Positions 53,753 to 61,241 of a stretch of 64,000 nucleotides of DNA are shown piece by piece. Position numbers and translations under genes: made by a program. The stretch spans positions 620,001 to 684,000 of the forward strand of contig CBDDED010000003.1 in assembly GCA_965226825.1 (NCBI GenBank), given 5' to 3'. The stretch comes from Io17-Chloro-G2 sp965226825. Its GTDB lineage: Bacteria; Chloroflexota; Dehalococcoidia; Lucifugimonadales; UBA3495. The notes under the pieces are model-generated. The model saw nothing but the letters and a program-made list of their open reading frames with translations, ran no database searches and was not told the DNA's origin. Each line of letters starts with the position of its first letter. Positions within the stretch are counted from its first letter, which is position 1.

Positions 53753-55783
53753 ATGCTTTACCGTACCTACCGGTATTCCCAATGGGACGGCACCCAGCAA
53801 CTCTTCGAATTGGACGCCGACGCGTTGATGGACCAGCTTTCCGACGAGGTCTTGCGCCAAGGGGACGTCTCGCGCGCGCTGCGGGAGATGTTTCGGCAGG
53901 GGTTCCAGGACCGGGAAGGCCGGCAAATGCCGGGCATGCGGGACCTGATCGACCAGCTAAAAAACCGGCGGCGCCAGCAACTGCAGCAATACAACATGGA
54001 TTCCGTAGTGGACGACCTGCAAGAGCGTCTGGATGAAATACTTCAAACCGAACGGTCCGGCATCGACCGCCGGCTGGATGAAGGCCGCAGCCAGGTCGAC
54101 GATGCGGAGGACGACGCCAGGGAGCAGCAAGAGAATCTCTACCAGATGCTGGAGCAACGGGCCCAGAGAAACCGGGAAAAGCTCGACAACCTCCCTGAGG
54201 GCCTGGGAGGGCAGATCAAAGAGTTGATGGAATACGACTTCATGGACCCCGATGCCCAGGGGAAGTTCCAGGAACTGCTGGACATGCTCAAAAGCCAGAT
54301 GGCCCAGAATATTTCCCAGCAAATGCAGGACCAAGTCCGCGGAATGTCTCCCGAGGACATGGCGGCCATGCGAGAAATGATGCGGCAGATGAGCCAGATG
54401 ATGCGGGACAAAATGGAAGGGAGGGAACCCGACTTCGACGGGTTCATGCAACAGTACGGCTCCATGTTCGGCCCCAACCCGCCCCAGTCTTTTGACGAGT
54501 TGATGGAGCGGATGCAGCAGCAGATGGCGCAGATGCAGTCCATGATGGACAGCATGTCGCCGGAAATGCGCCAGGAGTTGGAAGACGCCATGGGGTCGGC
54601 CCTGGACTCTGAGACCCTTCAAGCCATGAATGAGTTGGCTTCCATGATGGAAGTGATGATGCCCATGGACGAGCTTCGCCGCCAGTATCCCTTCCTGGGC
54701 GACGACAGCTTGACTATGGACCAGGCCATGGACCTGATGCGCCAACTGCAGGAGAACGATCTTCTCGAGCAGGCGCTTCAGGAAGCAATGCGCACCGGCA
54801 ACCTGGAGAACATCGACCCCGACAAGCTGGCCGAATTGTTGGGCGACGACGCCAAGCGAGTATGGGAGCAATTGGACCAGCTACGCCAGATGCTGAAGGA
54901 TGCGGGATACCTGACCGGCGACGATAAGATGGACTTGACGGCCCGCGGGATCCGCCGCATCGGGCAGAAGGCCCTGAAGGAAATATTCGTCAATTTGAAA
55001 AAGGACCGCATAGGCGGCCACATGATGGAGACCCGGGGGGCTACGGGGGACCTGCTGGGAGAGACCAAAGCGTACGAGTTCGGCGACCCGTTCCAACTCG
55101 ATCTCCTGAGTACTCTGAAGAACGCGGTGATCCGCGGGGGCCCCGAGCTTCCGGTAAGGATGCAGCCCCAGGACTTCGAGATTTATCGCAACGAGCACAT
55201 GACCCGCACTGCCTCGGTAATCCTCCTGGACCAAAGCCGTTCCATGGGATTGTTCAATAACTTCCTGGCGGCCAAGAAGGTAACCCTGGCGTTGATGTCA
55301 TTGATCCGCACCCAGTACCCGCGAGACATTCTTTACGTGATTGGGTTCTCAGACTACGCCAGCGAAATCAAGGAGGAGGAACTGCCCAAGGTGAGTTGGA
55401 ATTCCTGGGTTTCGGGCACCAACCTCCATCATGCGCTGATGCTTTCCAGGAAGTTGCTGTCGAAAGAGAAAGGCGGGAGCCGCCAGATCCTGGTGATAAC
55501 CGATGGCGAACCCACGTCCCACCTGGAAGGAGACCGGGCCTTCTTCGCCTATCCACCCAGCTACCGCACCGAGCAAGAGACCTTGAAAGAGGTCAAGCGG
55601 TGCACGCAGGAAGACATCCTCATCAACACCTTCATGCTGGAAAACTCCTACCAGTTGGTGAATTTCGTCGACCGGATGACACGCATCAACCGGGGCCGGG
55701 CATTCTATAGCAGCGCTGAAAACCTGGGGCAGTACATGCTGGTGGACTACGTGACAAACCGGCGCAAGAAGGTGATGGCGTAG
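53753..55783 (+). CDS. Von Willebrand A domain protein with Met/Gln-rich helical region
   Basis: The 676-residue protein has an N-terminal unique domain (MLYRTYRYSQWDGTQQLFEL). A long helical region of about residues 60-380 follows, very rich in Met, Gln, Asp and Glu, with stretches such as MREMMRQMSQMMRDKMEG and LMERMQQQMAQMQSMM. A C-terminal VWA domain covers about residues 488-660, with the metal-binding MIDAS D493-Q-S-R-S (ILLDQSRSMG) and VITDGEPTSHL. VWA proteins of this kind often work with a MoxR-type AAA+ ATPase, but none is adjacent. The function is unknown. It starts ATG after GAGG. Confidence 0.82.
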   Translation: MLYRTYRYSQWDGTQQLFELDADALMDQLSDEVLRQGDVSRALREMFRQGFQDREGRQMPGMRDLIDQLKNRRRQQLQQYNMDSVVDDLQERLDEILQTERSGIDRRLDEGRSQVDDAEDDAREQQENLYQMLEQRAQRNREKLDNLPEGLGGQIKELMEYDFMDPDAQGKFQELLDMLKSQMAQNISQQMQDQVRGMSPEDMAAMREMMRQMSQMMRDKMEGREPDFDGFMQQYGSMFGPNPPQSFDELMERMQQQMAQMQSMMDSMSPEMRQELEDAMGSALDSETLQAMNELASMMEVMMPMDELRRQYPFLGDDSLTMDQAMDLMRQLQENDLLEQALQEAMRTGNLENIDPDKLAELLGDDAKRVWEQLDQLRQMLKDAGYLTGDDKMDLTARGIRRIGQKALKEIFVNLKKDRIGGHMMETRGATGDLLGETKAYEFGDPFQLDLLSTLKNAVIRGGPELPVRMQPQDFEIYRNEHMTRTASVILLDQSRSMGLFNNFLAAKKVTLALMSLIRTQYPRDILYVIGFSDYASEIKEEELPKVSWNSWVSGTNLHHALMLSRKLLSKEKGGSRQILVITDGEPTSHLEGDRAFFAYPPSYRTEQETLKEVKRCTQEDILINTFMLENSYQLVNFVDRMTRINRGRAFYSSAENLGQYMLVDYVTNRRKKVMA

Positions 55784-55869
55784 GCAATATGCACGGTTGG
55801 GGCGGTCGGCTCACCCACCCCGGAAGACGTCCAGCGTAGGTGTGGCAGGCGGGAATCGGTGCGGTTGGG

Positions 55870-56144
55870 CCAGGGTCTTTCGATTGTCCCCCGTTACTCC
55901 CGCCGCAGCGGGAATCCAGAGCCCTGATTATGTACCAAGACGGTTATGCCAAGTGAGACGCGCCGGGTGGACAGGTTGACGTCCCAACTGGAACATTCCT
56001 GCAGACACGAACCAGGTTGGATGGGGAAAAGGGCTCTGGATTCCCGTTGCGACGAGAATGACGGGGAGTAGGGATCCAAATGGCCTCCAGATTCCTGTTG
56101 CGGCAAGAGTGACGGAGGATTCGAACAAAATCGAAAGACCCTGG
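55870..56144. mobile_element. MITE-like element, copy c (longest)
   Basis: The 275-bp element starts CCAGGGTCTTTCGATTG and ends AATCGAAAGACCCTGG, a 16-bp nearly perfect terminal inverted repeat. Inside are a forward hairpin (core CCCGCCGCAGCGGGAAT, 55900-55916), an inverted hairpin (about 56031-56065, CTCTGGATTCCCGTTGCGAC) and a third degenerate one near 56087-56115. Copies a and b share the interior. It encodes no protein, so any movement would need a transposase encoded elsewhere. No target-site duplication is obvious. It lies between the VWA gene and the pyr leader. Confidence 0.8.
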
Positions 56145-56252
56145 GGTTGGGCGGAATTCCTTCCCATTCAGGGTTGAGTCTGCTAACATAATCAATCACA
56201 ATTGAATAACCGGGTCGTAGGGTTGTCCCGTGGGGGACATCCGGGCTTTTAA

Positions 56253-56278
56253 GACAGTCCTGTGAGGCTGGCAAGGTT
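56253..56278 (+). promoter_or_regulatory. PyrR-binding RNA element of the pyr attenuator
   Basis: AGTCCTGTGAGGCTGGCAAGG (as AGTCC-TGTGAGGCT-GGCAAGG, 56256-56276) fits the PyrR RNA-binding consensus, in which a conserved UCC-N-GNGAGGYU loop is recognised by PyrR and UMP. A terminator lies 60 bases downstream and pyrR itself is the first gene. Feedback attenuation of the pyr operon by uridine nucleotides is therefore strongly suggested. Confidence 0.85.
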
Positions 56279-56335
56279 CAGCGCCCCAACTGGATATCGG
56301 ACCGCCAGATATGGCGTGCCGGTGACGCGTTGATA

Positions 56336-56367
56336 CCCCTTGCCCAAGTCGCTGCAAGGGGTTTTTT
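56336..56367 (+). terminator. Attenuator terminator before pyrR
   Basis: CCCCTTGC (56336-56343) pairs perfectly with GCAAGGGG (56354-56361) around a 10-base loop and is followed by six T (56362-56367). It lies between the PyrR-binding element and the pyrR start at 56401. Confidence 0.9.
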
Positions 56368-56400
56368 GTTGCACCGGAAACCCAGAAACGTTGGAGCCAA

Positions 56401-56964
56401 ATGTCCCAGCGGCAGATAATGAACCAGGATGATATCCGAAGGGCTCTGGCCAGGATTTCCCGCGAGATTTCCGAGCGAAACCGGGGTGTCCAGGACGTAA
56501 TCCTGGTGGGCATCTATACGGGCGGGGTTCACTTGGCCCAGCGTTTGTCGCGCAATTTATTGGAATCGGAGGGGCACGCGGTGCCGGTGGCGGCTTTGGA
56601 CATCAGCCTGTACCGGGACGACTTACAGGACAGTTCCAGACCGGTCATAAGGCCAACCGATATGCCCGAAAGTATCCATGGCAAGCGGGTGGTACTGGTG
56701 GACGACGTGCTCTACACCGGAAGAACTGTCCGGGCAGCCATGGACGCCTTGAACGATTTTGGAAGGCCGGACCAGGTGCAACTGGCCATTTTGTTGGACC
56801 GGGGTCACCGGGAGTTGCCCATCCGTCCCGACTTTGTGGGGCAGAACGTTCCCACCGCCCGTGACGAAGCGGTAAAGGTGAGATTGACCGAGGCTGGAGG
56901 AGTAGACGAGGTGACCATAGTCAGGGTGGAAACGGTCACGAATCCCAGAGGTAAGCGCGGTTGA
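56401..56964 (+). CDS. pyrR: Bifunctional pyr operon regulator / uracil phosphoribosyltransferase
   Basis: The 187-residue protein is PyrR. The PRPP-binding motif is VVLVDDVLYTGRTVRAAMD, with the flanking DDVLYTGRT signature, and the N-terminal half has VILVGIYTGGVHLAQRL. It binds the leader RNA at 56253-56278 when UMP is high and promotes termination. It begins a co-directional series with pyrB, pyrC, carA and carB. Confidence 0.95.
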   Translation: MSQRQIMNQDDIRRALARISREISERNRGVQDVILVGIYTGGVHLAQRLSRNLLESEGHAVPVAALDISLYRDDLQDSSRPVIRPTDMPESIHGKRVVLVDDVLYTGRTVRAAMDALNDFGRPDQVQLAILLDRGHRELPIRPDFVGQNVPTARDEAVKVRLTEAGGVDEVTIVRVETVTNPRGKRG

Positions 56965-57046
56965 CATATTCAAGCTCCGGCCACAGCACAGACCTGGATG
57001 ACCGCCGTTGTCTTCATCGAGCCTGGCTCGAACAGGACCAGGTGGC

Positions 57047-58084
57047 ATGAGCCTGCCTAGAGCAATCGACGCCCCTGCTGACGCGTCTATCCACGCGGGC
57101 GACGCGGGAAATACCGTTGGGTGGGCCGAGCGTCGCCACGTGCTGGACCTGGACGACTTTTCGCCATCTGAGATTGAGGATGTGCTGGAGTCGGCCAAGG
57201 GGATGGCCGAGGTCCTAAAACGGGACATCAAGAAAGTGCCGACGCTGAGGGGCCGGGTAATCGTCACCCTTTTCTACGAGTCCAGCACCCGAACCCGGGT
57301 GTCTTTTGAAGAAGCCGGGAAAATCCTGAGCGCCGACGTCATCAACGTCTCCACCTCGGGCAGCAGCGTTGAAAAGGGCGAGTCTTTGCTGAACACCGGG
57401 TTGACCCTGCAGGCCATGGGCGTGGATTCTATCGTGGTGCGCCATCCACACGCCGGGGCCCCGAATTTCCTGGCGCGGCACTTGGACCGGGTGTCCGTGA
57501 TCAACGCCGGCGATGGCATGCACGCTCATCCGACCCAAGCCCTGCTCGACCTGTTCACGGTGAAGGAGCACCTGGGCCATCTTGATGGCGTGAAAATCGT
57601 GATTGTGGGCGACGTGCTGCACAGCCGGGTGGCAAGGTCCGATGTCCTGGGATTTGCCAAAATGGGGGCTCAGGTGGTCCTCTGCGGCCCGTCCACGCTC
57701 CTGCCCATCGAATACCTGGGCCGCCGCGGGGAATCCAATGCGCCGGAACCCCTGGCCGGCGTGACGATGGACACCGACCTTGACCGGGCAATTGAAGGCG
57801 CCGACGTGGTAATGGCGCTCCGATTGCAGGCCGAGCGGCAGGAAGGCGGGTTTTTGCCGAGCCTGCGGGAGTACGTCCGGCGGTGGCAGTTAACCGACCG
57901 GCGGTTGAGCATGGCCAAGCCGGGGGCCCTGGTGATGCATCCCGGCCCAATGAACGAAGGGATTGAAATAAGCTCCTCCATAGCCCACGGAGGCGCATCG
58001 GTAATCGAAAAACAGGTGACCGGGGGTGTGGCGATCCGGATGGCATTGCTGTACCTGGTCGTGGCCGGCGGGAACGGGGAGTAG
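57047..58084 (+). CDS. pyrB: Aspartate carbamoyltransferase catalytic subunit
   Basis: This is ATCase. Carbamoyl-phosphate binding is in LFYESSTRTRVSFEEAGK, then HPTQALLDLFTV, GDVLHSRVARSDVLGF and the C-terminal HPGPMNEGIEI. It makes carbamoyl-aspartate. A leader of about 35 residues precedes the conserved core. I chose ATG 57047, with CAGGTGG upstream, over the TTG at 57008. No regulatory pyrI gene is adjacent. Confidence 0.96.
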   Translation: MSLPRAIDAPADASIHAGDAGNTVGWAERRHVLDLDDFSPSEIEDVLESAKGMAEVLKRDIKKVPTLRGRVIVTLFYESSTRTRVSFEEAGKILSADVINVSTSGSSVEKGESLLNTGLTLQAMGVDSIVVRHPHAGAPNFLARHLDRVSVINAGDGMHAHPTQALLDLFTVKEHLGHLDGVKIVIVGDVLHSRVARSDVLGFAKMGAQVVLCGPSTLLPIEYLGRRGESNAPEPLAGVTMDTDLDRAIEGADVVMALRLQAERQEGGFLPSLREYVRRWQLTDRRLSMAKPGALVMHPGPMNEGIEISSSIAHGGASVIEKQVTGGVAIRMALLYLVVAGGNGE

Positions 58085-58100
58085 GGGAAGACCGGAAAGT

Positions 58101-59468
58101 ATGGACTCCACAACCGTTGTAATTAAAGGGCCCCGGATCATCGATCCCGGCCAAGGCTTGGACCAAACCGGCGACATCCTGGTGTCTGACGGCAAGATCA
58201 TGGCGGTCGGCGTGTTGCCTGCGGATAGCGTTCCGGTGGATTGCCGCACCGTAGATGCCGCGGGACTGGTTGCCTCGCCCGGCTTCATCGACCTTCATTG
58301 TCACCTGCGCGACCCTGGGTTCGAGTACAAGGAAACCATCACGGCCGGCGCTCTGGCGGCCGCCCGCGGCGGTTTCACCTCTTTATGCTGCATGCCCAAC
58401 ACCTCTCCCCCGATCGACAATGCGGCGGTGGTGGATTTTCTGCGCCGCCGCTGCGAGACCGAGGCCGTGGTACGGGTGCATCCCGTGGCCTGCGTCAGCA
58501 AAGGACGGTTGGGCCGGGAGCTAACCGAAATGGAGGAGTTGGCCGCGGCGGGTGCCGTGGCCTTCAGCGACGACGGCGATCCGGTGTACGACCCCAGCCT
58601 GATGCGGCTGGCCCTGACCTATAGCCTGGACCTGGGCTTGCCAATCACCAATCACTGCCAGGACCGGTCCTTATCCGGAAACGGCGCAATGGCCGAAGGC
58701 TGGGTCTCTTCCAGGCTGGGCCTGGCGGGGATACCGGCAGCGGCTGAAGAGACTATGATCGCCAGGGACATCGCCCTGGCGGAACTCACCGGCGGCAGGT
58801 TGCATCTGGCCCACGTCAGCACCGCCGGGTCGGTGCCGATGATTCGACACGCCAAAGAGCGCGGGCTGGCGGTAACCGCCGAAGTCTGCCCTCATCATTT
58901 AACGATCACGGAAGAATGGGTCCTGGGCCGAAAGGGCGCCGAAGCGGCGTCGGCCGGCCTCCTGGCCTACGATACGTCCACCAAGGTGTTCCCGCCGTTG
59001 CGCAGCCGGCACGACGTGGACGCCCTGGTAGAAGCCCTGGCCGACGGCGTCATAGATTGCATCGCCACCGACCACGCGCCCCACGAACCGACCAGCAAAC
59101 AGGTCACCTACGAGGACGCCGCCTTTGGAATCAGCGTGCTGGAGACGGGTTTCGGGTCTGTGATGCAACTGGTCCACAACGGCCGGTTGAGCCTGCCAGA
59201 CCTGGTGGAGCGGCTTACCGCGGGGCCGGCGCGGGTCATGGGTGGGGCATTCCAGGAGTTCGCGACCCTGGCACCCGGAACTGCCGCGGACATCGTACTG
59301 TTCGACCCGGAACGGGAGTGGCAGGTGGATACGGCGGAATTCCAGTCCATGGGAAAGAATACTCCTCTGGAGGGGGTGACCCTCAAGGGACAGGTGATGG
59401 CAACCATGGTGGGCGGGCGGTTGGTTTTTGAGCACTCATTCTGGAATGGTGGAAATCCGATTGGATAA
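58101..59468 (+). CDS. pyrC: Dihydroorotase
   Basis: The 455-residue protein is a class I dihydroorotase. Zinc ligands appear in FIDLHCHLRDPGFEYKETI, ITNHCQDRS, LHLAHVSTAG and CIATDHAPHEP (catalytic Asp). Sequence continues to VVGGRLVFEHSF-like amidohydrolase ends. It closes carbamoyl-aspartate to dihydroorotate. ATG 58101 lies 16 bases after the pyrB stop. The end overlaps the carA start by 23 bases in another frame, a translational-coupling arrangement. Confidence 0.94.
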   Translation: MDSTTVVIKGPRIIDPGQGLDQTGDILVSDGKIMAVGVLPADSVPVDCRTVDAAGLVASPGFIDLHCHLRDPGFEYKETITAGALAAARGGFTSLCCMPNTSPPIDNAAVVDFLRRRCETEAVVRVHPVACVSKGRLGRELTEMEELAAAGAVAFSDDGDPVYDPSLMRLALTYSLDLGLPITNHCQDRSLSGNGAMAEGWVSSRLGLAGIPAAAEETMIARDIALAELTGGRLHLAHVSTAGSVPMIRHAKERGLAVTAEVCPHHLTITEEWVLGRKGAEAASAGLLAYDTSTKVFPPLRSRHDVDALVEALADGVIDCIATDHAPHEPTSKQVTYEDAAFGISVLETGFGSVMQLVHNGRLSLPDLVERLTAGPARVMGGAFQEFATLAPGTAADIVLFDPEREWQVDTAEFQSMGKNTPLEGVTLKGQVMATMVGGRLVFEHSFWNGGNPIG

Positions 59469-60603
59469 AACGGCGCATTTGGTCCTCGAAGACGGTACTA
59501 TTCTCCAAGGACTGGCCTTCGGTGCAGATACCCAGGGCCAGGGAGAGGTTGTTTTCAACACCAGCATGACCGGGTACCAGGAAGTGTTGACCGACCCTTC
59601 CTATGCGGGGCAGTTGGTTACGCTGACCTATCCACTGGTGGGGAACTACGGCATCAACGAGGAGAGCTTTGAATCCAAGGAGATCCGGGTCAGCGGTTTG
59701 ATCGTCAAAGAACACTGCGACCAACCCAGTCACCGGCAAAGCGTCCGGACCCTGCACGAGTTCCTGGAAAGCCAGAATATTCCGGGAATCAGCGGGTTGG
59801 ACACCCGTGCCTTGACCAAACGCATCCGAAGCCGCGGCGTGATGATGGGCATTATCAGCACCGGGGACCCTCAGGCCGCCGTCGAACGGCTCGCCGGGTT
59901 GCCCAGCTACGATGGGACCGATTTTGTGAAGTCGGTCACCACTGCGGAACGCTACCAATGGGACAGCCCGTCGGTAGGGGACAGCCCGTCGGTGGAATTT
60001 GACCCTGACGCCAAGTTTCGAATTCTGGTCAATGACTGCGGCCTCAAGTACAACATACTGCGCCTGCTGCACCAACGGGGTTGCCAGGTAATCGCAGTGC
60101 CCGCCACCACGCCAGCTGAAGAAATGCTGGCCATGGAACCCTCGGGGATACTGCTGTCGCCGGGGCCGGGCGATCCCCAGATATTGGATTACATGGTTGA
60201 GAATGTTGAGCGGTTGCTGGGCCGCGTTCCCATAATGGGGATTTGCCTGGGGCATCAAATTGTGGCGCGGGCCATGGGAGCCGGCACCTACAAGCTGAAG
60301 TTTGGCCACCGGGGCGGCAACCACCCGGTCAAGGATCTGGCCACCGGGCGGGTTTACATAACCGCCCAAAATCACGGGTACGCCGTTAGCTCCGATGGTT
60401 TGCCAGTTGGGTTGGAAGTGTCCCACATCAATCTTAATGACGACACAGTTGAGGGTCTGGTGCATCGCCAGATGCCTCTCTTCACCATTCAGTACCACTC
60501 GGAAGCATCACCGGGACCCAGGGACAGCGAGTACCTGTTTGACCGGTTCCTTTCTCTAATCGAGGATTCCGAGGAGCGCGAACACTCGCACTCGGAAACG
60601 TAG
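59446..60603 (+). CDS. carA: Carbamoyl-phosphate synthase small (glutaminase) subunit
   Basis: The 385-residue protein has the N-terminal CarA domain (VFNTSMTGYQEVLTDPSYAG). A class I glutamine amidotransferase domain follows, with the nucleophile Cys in MGICLGHQIVARAMG and the His in FTIQYHSEASPGP. It supplies ammonia to CarB. A perfect 18-bp tandem duplication at 59962-59997 gives a DSPSVG repeat in the linker between domains. The ATG lies inside the pyrC end; TTG 59428 is an alternative. Confidence 0.95.
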   Translation: MVEIRLDKTAHLVLEDGTILQGLAFGADTQGQGEVVFNTSMTGYQEVLTDPSYAGQLVTLTYPLVGNYGINEESFESKEIRVSGLIVKEHCDQPSHRQSVRTLHEFLESQNIPGISGLDTRALTKRIRSRGVMMGIISTGDPQAAVERLAGLPSYDGTDFVKSVTTAERYQWDSPSVGDSPSVEFDPDAKFRILVNDCGLKYNILRLLHQRGCQVIAVPATTPAEEMLAMEPSGILLSPGPGDPQILDYMVENVERLLGRVPIMGICLGHQIVARAMGAGTYKLKFGHRGGNHPVKDLATGRVYITAQNHGYAVSSDGLPVGLEVSHINLNDDTVEGLVHRQMPLFTIQYHSEASPGPRDSEYLFDRFLSLIEDSEEREHSHSET

Positions 60604-60748
60604 GAGGTGGCCTGAAGCTAAAGCAAAAACCCCGCTACGGGGAACCGAAAAGTCTCCTTGGCTTACAAGTTGGTTCATTGAAATTTGTCGCCAAGCAACA
60701 CAGCATTATTTTCCATATCTGTTTTTCTGCAATATTTCGGAGGTTTTC

Positions 60749-61165
60749 ATGTCTTCATTTACTCACGTGTTGCTGGAGGATGGGGTTGAGGTGGAGTTGC
60801 CAGGAAGTGTTTCGGACCTAATTACCGTATTGGACCAGGATGTTCCCCAGTTTCATTGCCAGGGGAATCGCTATAATGTCGCCCCGGCCAAGGGGTCCAT
60901 CGGCAGCCATTGGGACCTGATTGTCCGGTCCTTCAATCCGGACGAAGGGGATCTCGATTATTCTCCCGTGGGACGTCTGGAGGTGGAAAAGATAGACCAT
61001 GACATGGTCTTATTCCGGATTCCACCCAGCAGCGAGCAACAAGTCGAGCTTGCGCCGGGTTACCAACACAACCAGCGTATATTCGGGTCGTTTGTATACC
61101 AGGTGCTGAATTCCTTCCAGGACCGAAAGCTCTTGGTGCTGCCGGGTCCGCTTCCGGTGTTCTAA
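60749..61165 (+). CDS. Hypothetical protein between carA and carB, 138 aa
   Basis: I do not recognise this protein. It begins MSSFTHVLLEDGVEVELPGS and has a mixed strand and helix pattern, with SPVGRLEVEKIDHDMVLFRI and FVYQVLNSFQDRKLLVLPGP, and no cysteine cluster or known motif. It is a real gene by its strong GGAGG site 6 bases before the ATG and its length. The 145 bases upstream are AT-rich and might hold an internal promoter (TTGTCG, 16 bases, TATTTT, weak). Its place inside the pyrimidine operon is odd. Confidence 0.7.
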   Translation: MSSFTHVLLEDGVEVELPGSVSDLITVLDQDVPQFHCQGNRYNVAPAKGSIGSHWDLIVRSFNPDEGDLDYSPVGRLEVEKIDHDMVLFRIPPSSEQQVELAPGYQHNQRIFGSFVYQVLNSFQDRKLLVLPGPLPVF

Positions 61166-61241
61166 CCGGATAAGGCGACCCGCTCGGCGCAGTATCGCCT
61201 AATGCGCCATGGTGTCATTCCGGGGCGGTCCATAACAATGG

